Source: Anaerolineaceae bacterium
GTDB lineage: Bacteria > Chloroflexota > Anaerolineae > Anaerolineales > Anaerolineaceae
Direction: 5' to 3'
Assembly (NCBI GenBank): GCA_027348305.1
Contig: DAIEPS010000022.1
Location: 1-14,517 of the forward strand
DNA: 14,517 nt
Under the pieces are notes generated by a model that was not told the DNA's origin, did not search any database, and saw only the letters and a program-made list of their open reading frames with translations. Shown piece after piece: positions 1 through 7,737 of the stretch. The position numbers and the translations under genes are program-made. Position 1 is the stretch's first letter, and every line of letters begins with the position of its first letter.

Positions 1-77
1 AACGCCACGCTGGTGGACCGGCGAACCTGCCCATGTGATGTGCGGCACCCCGCACTTGCCTCGACCCGCACGGATGA

Positions 78-638
78 GATGCTGAACGCATCATCATCCC
101 TGCCCGAGCCATGAGCGAACTGGCGCGCATCGCCGGTGACAGCGACAAGACCGTCACCATGGTCGTGCCCCAGGGCCGCGGACAGGTTATCTTCCATCTC
201 AATGACGCCGAACTGGTCTCACAATTGATCGACGGCAACTTCCCGGATTTTCGCGCCATCATCCCTCACAATTACAAAACCCGCACAACCATCTCGACCC
301 CGGCTTTTCTCAAGGCCTGCAAACAGGCAGAGATCATTGCGCGTGAAGGCAACAACGTCATCAAACTGAATGTCATCCCTGAAGAGAACGGCACAGGCAG
401 GGTTGAGATCAGCGCCCTGACAGAAGAGACCGGCAAAAGTGATATCCAGATGGAAGCCAATATTGAGGGCGGCGCACTATTGATCGCTTTCAATGTGCGC
501 TTCCTGCGCGAAGTGCTGGATGTGATCAAAGCGCCAAGCGTGGCGCTTGAAACCAATGCTAACAATACTCCGGGAGTTATTCGTCCTGTCGGGGATGATA
601 ACTTCACCCACGTGATCATGCCCATGCATTTGGGCTGA
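78..638 (+). CDS. dnaN: DNA polymerase III beta subunit (sliding clamp), 3' part
   Basis: Sliding clamp that tethers DNA polymerase III to DNA. The visible product begins with the clamp signature IIIPARAMSELARI, in frame from base 78 (first ATG at 111), and runs through domains II and III to the usual extreme C-terminus (VIMPMHLG), whose hydrophobic groove binds polymerase and other partners. About 187 residues are seen of a family length near 370-380, so the N-terminal half is missing. In-frame TGA codons lie at 36-38 and 75-77. A possible clamp fragment (NATLVD) sits in another frame at 1-18, so the first ~77 bases are disrupted by sequence error or rearrangement at the edge. A hairpin terminator follows the stop codon. 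Family assignment is secure; the start is not real. Confidence 0.9.
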   Translation, partial: DAERIIIPARAMSELARIAGDSDKTVTMVVPQGRGQVIFHLNDAELVSQLIDGNFPDFRAIIPHNYKTRTTISTPAFLKACKQAEIIAREGNNVIKLNVIPEENGTGRVEISALTEETGKSDIQMEANIEGGALLIAFNVRFLREVLDVIKAPSVALETNANNTPGVIRPVGDDNFTHVIMPMHLG

Positions 639-661
639 TCCACACAATATCTCGTAACGGA

Positions 662-692
662 TTCCCCTCTCCAACGAGAGGGGAAATTGTTT
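662..692 (+). terminator. Probable intrinsic terminator after dnaN
   Basis: A perfect 10-bp stem (662-671 with 676-685, TTCCCCTCTC/GAGAGGGGAA) closes a CAAC tetraloop 24 nt after the dnaN stop. The following tract (aattgtttc) is only moderately T-rich, so termination may be partial. Confidence 0.55.
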
Positions 693-703
693 CAGGAGAA
701 TTA

Positions 704-721
704 ATTATTTCTAGAAATAAT
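704..721. repeat. 18-bp perfect palindrome in front of the PEP/pyruvate-binding gene
   Basis: ATTATTTCTAGAAATAAT is its own reverse complement. It lies between a good Shine-Dalgarno (AGGAGA, 694-699) and the ATG at 726. It could be a repressor operator or an RNA hairpin (7 A-U pairs, CTAG loop, marginal stability). No owner protein can be named. Confidence 0.5.
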
Positions 722-725
722 AAAA

Positions 726-3044
726 ATGGATTTTTTACCTAATTCCTCTGAACGATTATTAAGTCTCACCATCGCCCTGGGACAATATCCCATTTTGGGC
801 TCAAAAATTCGCGCGCGCATGCGTGCGGAATTGTTTAATCGCGGCATCATTGACCAGAAGGAATTCGAAGCACAGGTACGCAGCGAAGCCATCCAGACCC
901 AAAAAATGGAAGGTATCGACAATCCTTATTACCAGGAACCCTCCGACATTTGGGAGGAACGCAAATCCGTTTTACGTGACCAACTGACAGACTTGCTTTT
1001 CAGCCGCCACCTGCCGTTTGATTTAATGGAAACAATGATCAGCGAGATACTGGTTGAAAAAGGCATCACCCCCACCGAACAGCATCTGGCCATCAACCCT
1101 GAACTGGCGCCGCTGGACCTGGTCTTTGAACAGGCACTGACCATTGAACGTATGCCCGAAGAAGCGAAAGCCAGGCTGATACCGCGGCTTGAAGAGACCA
1201 AGGTGGTTCTAATCCGCAGCATGATCAGCGATCAATTAAGATATATCAATATTGCCAAGGAATGGTTAACTGTCAACGATCTGGCTGAAATTCGCCGCAG
1301 GAAAATAGGCGCAGGACGAATTGGCGGCAAGGCAGCAGGGATGCTGCTCGCGCAGCACATCTTGAAGAACTCTCCAGATCTGGGAGAAAGCGCGAACATA
1401 ACCGTTCCGGAATCATTTTATGTGGGGTCCGACGAATTTTATAACTTCATTGCACTCAACAATTTTGTTGGATGGAATGACCAGAAATATAAGACCGAAG
1501 AAGAGATGCGGGCGGATTTCAGCAAGATCGAGCAGGATTTTCAAAATGGGGAATTTTCTCCCTATTTTCGTGATCAAATCCAGACCATGCTGATCAAGAT
1601 CGGAAAACAGCCGTTAATTGTACGCTCCTCCAGCCTTCTTGAAGACAGCTTCGGTACTGCATTTGCCGGAAAATATGAGAGCATCTTCTGTCCTAACCAG
1701 GGAACACTTGAGGAGAATCTTAAAGCATTGACAAGTGCCGTGGCTCAGATCTACGCGTCTGTGTTCAACCCCAATGCCCTGGTCTACCGTCGCAGCAAAG
1801 GCTTGCAGGATTACGACGAACGTATGGCGCTGTTGATCCAGATCGTGGAGGGCGAACGTTACGGCGACTACCTGATGCCGCACGCTGCGGGTGTCGCTTT
1901 CAGCCGCAACCTTTACCGCTGGGCGCCGCAGATCCGGGTGGAAGACGGGTTTGTGCGCCTGGTGTGGGGGCTGGGCACCCGGGCTGTTGACCGTGTTGGA
2001 AATGATTATCCGCGCCTGGTGGCATTGAGCCATCCGTTATTGCGGCCGAGTAATGAACCCCAGAATATTCGCCGGTATTCGCAACAATATGTCGATCTGA
2101 TCGATTTAAAACAAAACAAACTCACCACTCTGCCGGTCAAAGACGTGCTCGATGCGGACTATCCTCCGCTGCGCTATATTGCGCAAATGGATGAAGGCGG
2201 TTACTTCGAATCCATCCGCAGCCTGATAATTAAGGACACCAAAGACCTTGTGTTAACTTTTGATGTACTTTTGCAGCGAACTCCGTTCACAAATCGCATG
2301 AAAGCCATCCTACGGACTCTCGAGTTGGCCTATCACGCCCCGGTGGATGTTGAATTTGCCTTAAGTCTGAAACAGGACGTAGGCTTACAACCCAAACTGG
2401 GCATTGTCATGCTGCAGTGCCGTCCGCAAAGCCATTTGGGCGAGTCGGAAACCGAGAAAATGCCTACTAATCTGACAGAAAAAGAAGTGATCTTTTCCTC
2501 TGACTTTATGGTGCCGCGCGGAAAGATTGACAAGATCAATTACGTGGTCTATGTCAAAGCCAAGAATTATTTTGCACTGAAAAGCAATACAGAACGCGTG
2601 GAGTTAGCCAGAACCATAGGCCGGTTGAACGAAGCCCTGCAAAAAGAGAAATTCATCTGCGTCGGCCCGGGCCGCTGGGGAAGTTCGAATGCAGACCTGG
2701 GCGTTCCGATCGCGTATGGTGATATTTACCATTCAAAAGCACTGGTCGAAATGGCGGGCGAGAACCTCGGCCTGCCGCCTGAACCCTCATTGGGAACTCA
2801 CTTTTTCCAGGACCTGCTGGAAGCGCAGATCTATCCATTGGCGCTCCAGTTGGACGATCCAAAGACAATGTTTAACCGTGAATTTTTCGACGAACAACCG
2901 AATCATCTTAACGAGTGGATCGCGGCAGACGAGCAAGACGAACAATGCTTGCAGTTGCTCGCAGTGGGCGATTTTGCCCCTGGCAAAACCCTCTCCATTC
3001 TGATGAACGATGATGTTGGAAAAGTACTGGCATATATCACATAA
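726..3044 (+). CDS. PEP/pyruvate-binding (PPDK_N-type ATP-grasp) protein
   Basis: A 772-residue protein with the ATP-grasp nucleotide-binding fold of pyruvate phosphate dikinase and PEP synthase. Residues 1-190 are a charged helical N-terminal region. The ATP-grasp domain starts near residue 194 (GAGRIGGKAAG), continues with PLIVRSSSLLEDS near 297, and ends near a QCRPQS motif typical of the end of this domain. The last ~170 residues form a further conserved-looking block around VGPGRWGSSNADLG (near residue 645). No phosphohistidine swivelling domain (TSHxAI-type motif) and no PEP/pyruvate TIM barrel are visible, so it is not a complete PPDK or PEP synthase. It probably activates a substrate with ATP, but the substrate is unknown. 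There is no earlier in-frame start: a TAA at 702-704 closes the frame. The best Shine-Dalgarno is unusually far upstream (694-699). A strong terminator follows the stop directly. Confidence 0.8.
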   Translation: MDFLPNSSERLLSLTIALGQYPILGSKIRARMRAELFNRGIIDQKEFEAQVRSEAIQTQKMEGIDNPYYQEPSDIWEERKSVLRDQLTDLLFSRHLPFDLMETMISEILVEKGITPTEQHLAINPELAPLDLVFEQALTIERMPEEAKARLIPRLEETKVVLIRSMISDQLRYINIAKEWLTVNDLAEIRRRKIGAGRIGGKAAGMLLAQHILKNSPDLGESANITVPESFYVGSDEFYNFIALNNFVGWNDQKYKTEEEMRADFSKIEQDFQNGEFSPYFRDQIQTMLIKIGKQPLIVRSSSLLEDSFGTAFAGKYESIFCPNQGTLEENLKALTSAVAQIYASVFNPNALVYRRSKGLQDYDERMALLIQIVEGERYGDYLMPHAAGVAFSRNLYRWAPQIRVEDGFVRLVWGLGTRAVDRVGNDYPRLVALSHPLLRPSNEPQNIRRYSQQYVDLIDLKQNKLTTLPVKDVLDADYPPLRYIAQMDEGGYFESIRSLIIKDTKDLVLTFDVLLQRTPFTNRMKAILRTLELAYHAPVDVEFALSLKQDVGLQPKLGIVMLQCRPQSHLGESETEKMPTNLTEKEVIFSSDFMVPRGKIDKINYVVYVKAKNYFALKSNTERVELARTIGRLNEALQKEKFICVGPGRWGSSNADLGVPIAYGDIYHSKALVEMAGENLGLPPEPSLGTHFFQDLLEAQIYPLALQLDDPKTMFNREFFDEQPNHLNEWIAADEQDEQCLQLLAVGDFAPGKTLSILMNDDVGKVLAYIT

Positions 3045-3072
3045 AAACGACCGCTTAGGCGGTCGTTTTTTT
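3044..3072. terminator. Bidirectional terminator between convergent genes
   Basis: Stem ACGACCGC (3047-3054) pairs with GCGGTCGT (3059-3066) around a TTAG loop, followed by seven Ts (3066-3072). The A-run before the stem supplies the U-tract for the opposite strand, so it can serve both the PEP/pyruvate-binding gene and the convergent protease gene ending at 3103. Confidence 0.9.
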
Positions 3073-3102
3073 GATATTCTAGTTCACCAGATAAAAAGCA
3101 GT

Positions 3103-4110
3103 TCAGTTGGTTTCTTCAGGATCTTCAGCTTTTTCAGGGGCTTTGGCCTCGGACTCGTTTTCTTCCGCAGCCTCTTCAGTATCACCGGATTCAAAAGCAT
3201 CGTCTTCAGAGAATTCCTCTTCATCCTCGGGTTCACCTTCGTCGTCTTCATCTTCCAAATCTTCAACATCAATTCCCAATTCTTCAGCTTTTTCTATTCT
3301 CTTGTCAGACTCTTCCTTCCAGAAGTAGTAGATCAGATAGATGTTTGCCAGCATGAAAACAGACAAAACCCCTTCGATGCCCCAGGCTCCCCATCCACTG
3401 TAGGTGAGGAAAACGGAGATACCATCCACAAGCATGTGATAGAAGAAAGCCAATGCGAACCAGCCGAATTTTCTGCTGCGAACGGCTTTCCAGACCAGCA
3501 CCGAGAGGAAGATTTGGGTCGAGATGGCGATCAGGCGTTCAACACCTGGCAGAAAACCAAGATGCCACGGATTGGCCCAAAATTGAGCTATTTGAGCTGC
3601 AACACCTTGAACCTGATCCATTGAAATGCCTTTGGCGATCTGGGCGCCTGGATTATAGAAAACGATGTAAAGAAAGTTGATCAGCGCTCCGCCAAACAAC
3701 GGGAAGAAAGGCCAGGCTGCAAGCCCGATGCTTTCGATACCACCGTGACCGATACCCAGGCCGATACCGCCTTCGATGCGTTTGGTTTTCTTTTTCATGA
3801 TCAAGAAACCAAAATAGCGCGCGGTCTCTTCAAACAGCGCAGCCAGGAATCCCAGGATCACAGCATTGAAAAGCGGAATCCACTGGGTGGCAGGGGTGGG
3901 CAGAGTACCATTAGAGAAGAGTTTGCTGACCAACTGCAGCACAGGATAATGGACCACCTGTGAGACCAGGAAGGTGAGCACACCGGTAAGGATCACCCAC
4001 CAGGAAACTTTGAAGCGCCGCGTCACAACAACGGCCAACGCAATCGGAACGCCGATCATGAGAAGTATCGTAACCGAGTATGAAATAAACAACCCTATAT
4101 TTGATTCCAT
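3103..4110 (-). CDS. YhfC-family intramembrane protease with acidic tail
   Basis: A 335-residue polytopic membrane protein matching the YhfC family, a relative of the PrsW/CAAX-type glutamic intramembrane proteases. Visible motifs are EETAR at 94-98, GHGGIE at 121-126 and FYHMLVDG around 223-230 (H225, D229), each within or near hydrophobic segments, as expected for an active site in the bilayer. About seven to eight hydrophobic helices span residues 5-265. Residues 270-335 are a low-complexity cytoplasmic-type tail in which 34 of 66 residues are Asp or Glu; this is not part of the core family. An AAAGGA-like ribosome site precedes the ATG. The two parS sites lie upstream of its start. Substrate unknown; protease activity is inferred from the family. 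Confidence 0.8.
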   Translation of the reverse strand: MESNIGLFISYSVTILLMIGVPIALAVVVTRRFKVSWWVILTGVLTFLVSQVVHYPVLQLVSKLFSNGTLPTPATQWIPLFNAVILGFLAALFEETARYFGFLIMKKKTKRIEGGIGLGIGHGGIESIGLAAWPFFPLFGGALINFLYIVFYNPGAQIAKGISMDQVQGVAAQIAQFWANPWHLGFLPGVERLIAISTQIFLSVLVWKAVRSRKFGWFALAFFYHMLVDGISVFLTYSGWGAWGIEGVLSVFMLANIYLIYYFWKEESDKRIEKAEELGIDVEDLEDEDDEGEPEDEEEFSEDDAFESGDTEEAAEENESEAKAPEKAEDPEETN

Positions 4111-4222
4111 GAAAAATCCTTTTTAAATAGAAATAGGCAGTTCCAAAACTGACCGCGTACAGATTGAGTATATGCTTTTTTGGGGATTTTAGGAAGTGCG
4201 AAATTTTGAAGAACTATCGAGA

Positions 4223-4238
4223 TGTTTCACGTGAAACA
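4223..4238. other. parS: parS centromere site 1
   Basis: TGTTTCACGTGAAACA is a perfect 16-bp palindrome and an exact match to the chromosomal parS consensus bound by ParB/Spo0J. It lies in the 175-bp gap between the permease stop and the protease start, outside any gene. Confidence 0.93.
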
Positions 4239-4259
4239 ATTGGATTTCCCTCTTGGTTT

Positions 4260-4275
4260 TGTTTCACGTGAAACA
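4260..4275. other. parS: parS centromere site 2
   Basis: A second exact TGTTTCACGTGAAACA, 37 bp (start to start) from the first and followed by the same ATT. Two perfect sites this close would act as one ParB loading centre. It ends 10 bp before the stop codon of the convergently read permease. Confidence 0.93.
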
Positions 4276-4285
4276 ATTAATTTAT

Positions 4286-5044
4286 TTATAGCTCCTGCTT
4301 GCGGAAAGCCAGCCAGGCAGCCCCCAGGGAAAGGATGATGATGCCCAAACTTACCCATAAACCAGTCCAGTGGGTGACGGGTGTGCCTGACATTATCATG
4401 GAGGCGTCGCTGATCAGCGCGTCCGGGAAGTTGCTCCCAAATCCGGGGAGCCCGCCCAGGATGCCCAGCACGATCAATGTGCCAAAAGACAATCCAATGG
4501 CTACGTATTGGGTGCGGGTCAAAGTGGAGTAGAGCAGCGTGATTGCTACATAAACCAGAAGGTAGAGGATGATCAGTCCGTTCAGAGTCAGCCAATTCAA
4601 GATGTTAAGCTCACCGAACAGGAAGTAGGTGTAGTAATATGCGGCAACTCCGGCGATCACCACGGCGATGATAAAGGTCAAGGCCAGTGAGGCGAACTTG
4701 GCCAGCAGGAAACTTCCGCGCGGCATGGGTTTTGACAGGATCATGGCGGCCGTTCCTTTGTCTTTTTCGACTGCCATGGCGCCCATTGAGAAGACCAGCG
4801 CCAGCAAAACGCCAAATTGGGTCACGTTTTTGATATACTGCGCCACTGCGTCGTTGATAGTGGGGTCCGGGATGAGCCCAGCAAAAGCTTCGCCGCCCGG
4901 CACCAGGGTCATGATCTGGGGGATCATTTTAGCCATCAAAGGGGATGTCATGCCGAATAATACCAATACCACCAGCGCGATCAGAAATTTGCGTGTACGG
5001 CGTTGTTCAAGGAATTCTTTATTAAGTGCTGTCATAAAATTCAT
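4286..5044 (-). CDS. ABC-2 type transporter permease
   Basis: A 252-residue integral membrane protein with about six hydrophobic helices (the first near residues 19-34, the last near 228-247). It carries the ABC-2 hallmark of a helix followed by a charged stretch: FSMGAMAVEKDKGTAAMILSKP near residues 83-105. It is probably the membrane half of an exporter paired with the ATPase directly upstream, whose stop overlaps this ATG by 4 nt (ATGA), implying translational coupling. It is the last gene of the gntR operon. In position and type it corresponds to YxlG of the Bacillus sigY operon. The transported substrate cannot be deduced. The parS pair lies just downstream. Confidence 0.87.
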   Translation of the reverse strand: MNFMTALNKEFLEQRRTRKFLIALVVLVLFGMTSPLMAKMIPQIMTLVPGGEAFAGLIPDPTINDAVAQYIKNVTQFGVLLALVFSMGAMAVEKDKGTAAMILSKPMPRGSFLLAKFASLALTFIIAVVIAGVAAYYYTYFLFGELNILNWLTLNGLIILYLLVYVAITLLYSTLTRTQYVAIGLSFGTLIVLGILGGLPGFGSNFPDALISDASMIMSGTPVTHWTGLWVSLGIIILSLGAAWLAFRKQEL

Positions 5045-5976
5045 TTTTGGCTCCCGGTCAACTGCATGAAGATATCCTCCAGCGACGGCTTGACCACTTC
5101 CAGTTTTTCAAAAGTTGTGTTGTGTGCCAGGGCATCCTGCATGATCTCTTGCTGTGCGGTGTGGACGTCTTTCACGGCAAGGTGAAAACTGTAGCCTTCA
5201 ACCGTCACTCCGGTCACGCCAGGGAGTTTTTCAAGGCGCAGTTTCCACTCTGGCATTTGGGCCGCTGATCCGTTGCCGGTGGTGAGTTCCAGCGCAGGGA
5301 TGGCGTAGCGATCCATCAGGTCTTCTTTCTTGGCCTGGGTGATCAACTTGCCCTTGTTGATGATGCCGACAGTGTCACAGACGCGCTCCACGTCGGCCAG
5401 GATGTGGCTGCTCATGATCACGGTGCATTCCCTGCCCAGGCTTTCGATCATCTCCAGCACTTCCTTGCGTCCGGCGGGGTCCAGGGCGCTGACGGGTTCA
5501 TCCAGCAGCAAAATGGATGGGTGGTTCATGAGTGCCTGGGCAATGCCGAGGCGCTGGCGCATGCCGCGGGAGAATCCGCCGATGTGGCGTTTTGCCGCCT
5601 CTTTCAAACCGGATTGTTCGAGCAGTTGATCTACTCTCTGGCGCCTTTCTTTGGCATCCAGTTTGAAGATCTTGCCTACATAATCCAGGTATTCGCGAGG
5701 GCTCATCCAGGCGTAGAAGGCGGGTTCTTCGGGCAAATATCCAAGGCGGTCTTTTTGAGCGGTGCCTGACTTGGTAATGTTTTGTTCACCGAAGAAGATG
5801 CTGCCCGAATCGGCTTGCGCCAGTCCAGCCAGGATACGCAGGGTGGTGGTTTTGCCGGCCCCATTCGGACCCAGAAACCCAAACACGGAACCGGATTCCA
5901 CAGTGATGTTCAGTCCGTCCAGCGCGTTCACACTCCCATATTTTTTGCGCAGGTCTTCGATCTTTACGGAGTTCAT
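5041..5976 (-). CDS. ABC transporter ATP-binding protein
   Basis: A 311-residue ATPase with all expected elements: Walker A GPNGAGKT (36-43), Q-loop region with the GYLPEEP variant (79-85), signature FSRGMRQ (135-141), Walker B LLLDEP (156-161), D-loop SALD and the H-loop histidine H191. A C-terminal extension of ~90 residues follows, common in ABC-2 exporter ATPases of the YxlF/CcmA-like type. It overlaps the PLDc_N gene upstream and the permease downstream by 4 nt each, so the three are almost certainly translated together. It powers export through the partner permease; substrate unknown. Confidence 0.93.
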   Translation of the reverse strand: MNSVKIEDLRKKYGSVNALDGLNITVESGSVFGFLGPNGAGKTTTLRILAGLAQADSGSIFFGEQNITKSGTAQKDRLGYLPEEPAFYAWMSPREYLDYVGKIFKLDAKERRQRVDQLLEQSGLKEAAKRHIGGFSRGMRQRLGIAQALMNHPSILLLDEPVSALDPAGRKEVLEMIESLGRECTVIMSSHILADVERVCDTVGIINKGKLITQAKKEDLMDRYAIPALELTTGNGSAAQMPEWKLRLEKLPGVTGVTVEGYSFHLAVKDVHTAQQEIMQDALAHNTTFEKLEVVKPSLEDIFMQLTGSQK

Positions 5977-6182
5977 TCATCTCTCCCGAAGATAAAGTAG
6001 GCGATTGGGCCGAGTAAGTTGAAGACAACGACAACAATGATCCAAACCCATTTCGGCCCCTTTGTCTTTTCGCGGCGGATAATATCCACCAGAGCGGCGA
6101 TCAATAATCCCAGTTCGAGCAAGATGATCGGGATGATAAGCGGTAAGTATTTTTGAATAATTGCAAGTCCATTGATATCCAT
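5973..6182 (-). CDS. PLDc_N-domain small membrane protein (YxlE-like)
   Basis: A 69-residue protein with two hydrophobic helices (about residues 12-33 and 44-65) joined by a basic loop RREKTKGPKW, ending IAYFIFGRDE. This is the stand-alone PLDc_N architecture; despite the domain's name there are no phospholipase HKD motifs. In the B. subtilis sigY operon the same small protein type (YxlE) directly precedes the ABC genes yxlF and yxlG. Here it likewise precedes the ATPase with a 4-nt overlap. A regulatory or accessory role for the transporter is inferred from that parallel. Confidence 0.8.
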   Translation of the reverse strand: MDINGLAIIQKYLPLIIPIILLELGLLIAALVDIIRREKTKGPKWVWIIVVVVFNLLGPIAYFIFGRDE

Positions 6183-6238
6183 TTGTTAATCCTTTTTGAG
6201 TGGCAGGGCGGGTTTGGCGCCCTGCCGTTGATTGGTCG

Positions 6239-7249
6239 TTATTTGTCAGTGTTTATGTTTTGTTGAGCGAGAGAGACCATGCCCGATAAACCGCCCAGGT
6301 TCATGGTATCTACGGCGCTGGAGGGGACGATCACCAGTGCACCCTTTTCTTTCAACCCTTCAAAGAGCATGTTCATGGCGCGCAGATGCAGGGCTGTGGG
6401 GTTGTTGATGTAAGACTGTGAAGCTGACTCAAAACTTGAAGCGATCTGCATTTCAGACTCACCCAGGATGACACGGGCCTGGCGTTCGCGTTCGGCCTGC
6501 GCCTGGCGGGACATGGCGTCTTCGAGGTCCGCGGGGATGACGACGTCACGGATCTCAACGGACTGCACGGTAATGCCCCAGGGGGTGGTGCGTTCGTCAA
6601 TGATCTTCTGCAGGTCGGCATCCATCTTGTTGCGGCCAACCAGGATGTCGGCGAGGGTCATTTGGCCGATCACTTCGCGCAGTGCGGTCTGTGAGGCCCA
6701 GGCGATGGCGGCGCGGTAATTCTCCACTTCGAGGGCGGCTTTCTCGGCATCCCACACCAGCCAGAAGAGTACGGCATCCACGTTGACGGGAACAGTATCG
6801 CGGGTGAGGGTCTTCTCGGCAGAGAAAGGTGTCACCATGACACGCTGGTCGATCCACATCGTAATGCTATCCAAAATGGGGACGATCCAGAACAAACCGG
6901 GGCCGCGCAGTCCGCGCATTTTACCCATGCGCAGCACAACGGCTTTTTCCCATTGTCGTGCAACCTGGATGGCAAAGAATAAATAAAAGCTGAGTACCAT
7001 GATGGGAACAAACACTGCAAAGATGATCCCGTCGCGGACGCCCACTGAATCCATGATCACTGCACCGGCTGTCGCGATCAAGATGCCCACGATCAGTATC
7101 AACATTGAGATCCCGTTGATATGCTGCTCAGCCATGCTCTGCTGCTTGCTTTTTGAGAAGTAGCGGAATGGGCTCAGGTTTTCTGCTCCATTTTCATTTT
7201 GATTGCCTTGCTGGTTGTTATCTTGGGTGTTTCTGTTTTTGTCTCTCAT
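6239..7249 (-). CDS. SPFH/band 7 (slipin, stomatin-like) membrane protein
   Basis: A 336-residue protein of the stomatin/slipin group. It has an Asn/Gln-rich soluble N-terminus (11 of the first 20 residues are N or Q), two hydrophobic segments (about 46-66 and 74-95), then the SPFH domain from about residue 99 (WEKAVVLRMGKMRGLRGPGLFWIVP) to 245, a coiled-coil stretch rich in Q/A/E/R (QAQAERERQARVILGESE, 250-267) and a short hydrophobic C-terminal oligomerisation part. Such proteins build oligomeric membrane scaffolds. The common partner NfeD is not next to it. An AGAGGA ribosome site sits just before the ATG, and only 12 nt separate it from the gntR stop, so it is the second gene of that operon. 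The gap to the PLDc_N gene is 56 nt. Confidence 0.88.
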   Translation of the reverse strand: MRDKNRNTQDNNQQGNQNENGAENLSPFRYFSKSKQQSMAEQHINGISMLILIVGILIATAGAVIMDSVGVRDGIIFAVFVPIMVLSFYLFFAIQVARQWEKAVVLRMGKMRGLRGPGLFWIVPILDSITMWIDQRVMVTPFSAEKTLTRDTVPVNVDAVLFWLVWDAEKAALEVENYRAAIAWASQTALREVIGQMTLADILVGRNKMDADLQKIIDERTTPWGITVQSVEIRDVVIPADLEDAMSRQAQAERERQARVILGESEMQIASSFESASQSYINNPTALHLRAMNMLFEGLKEKGALVIVPSSAVDTMNLGGLSGMVSLAQQNINTDK

Positions 7250-7261
7250 CTTATCCTCTTT

Positions 7262-7690
7262 TTATAAACTTTCGTTTTCGGGCTCTTTTTCCAGCGTACC
7301 ATCGTGCCAGGACTGAAAGAGCAGTTGCAGGGTTTGTTGGCTTTCTTCAGCGGTGAAACCCTGTTTGGCCAGTGACTTGAGGAATCGTTTCGACTGCAAT
7401 TCAAGCGATTCTTTTTTGAGTTTTTGCACTGCTTCCGCGGAGGGTTGATCGAGCAAATAAGTGCCGCGTCCTTGTTGGGTCGAGATCAGGCCAGCTTCAT
7501 CCAGCATGCGGTAAGCTCGGGCGATGGTGTTGAAATTGATGCTCAGTTCTGAGGCAAGTTGGCGCACGGTGGGCAGTTGGTCACCGGGTTTCAATTCGCC
7601 ATTTGCCAGAAAAGCCTGCACCTGTTCCACGATCTGCACGTAACTGGGCACCCCGGAGCGAAAATCAAGGTTGAAGTTTAATGATTTCAC
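7262..7690 (-). CDS. GntR-family (YtrA-type) transcriptional regulator
   Basis: A short GntR repressor of 142 residues. The winged helix-turn-helix occupies about residues 5-78 (VPSYVQIVEQVQAFLANG; GDQLPTVRQLASELSINFNT; GRGTYLLD), followed by only ~65 residues of helix, too little for a FadR or UTRA effector domain. That matches the YtrA subfamily, which usually controls a neighbouring ABC transporter operon, as here. The start is placed at GTG 7690-7688 because a full AGGAGG (7703-7698) lies 7 nt upstream. An in-frame GTG at 7708 would put that Shine-Dalgarno inside the gene. It is likely autoregulated through the repeats upstream. The inducing signal is unknown. Confidence 0.9.
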   Translation of the reverse strand: MKSLNFNLDFRSGVPSYVQIVEQVQAFLANGELKPGDQLPTVRQLASELSINFNTIARAYRMLDEAGLISTQQGRGTYLLDQPSAEAVQKLKKESLELQSKRFLKSLAKQGFTAEESQQTLQLLFQSWHDGTLEKEPENESL

Positions 7691-7737
7691 ATTCGATCCT
7701 CCTGACACAGTTCAATTTGCCGATACTGGTTCTGATT

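Noticed and set aside
3107..3328. Serine-rich reading frame on the plus strand
   Set aside because: It is the antisense image of the acidic tail of the YhfC protease (GAA/GAT codons read as TTC/ATC or TCT/TCA).
5973..6182. Phospholipase D enzyme
   Set aside because: Only the two-helix PLDc_N domain is present; HKD catalytic motifs are absent.
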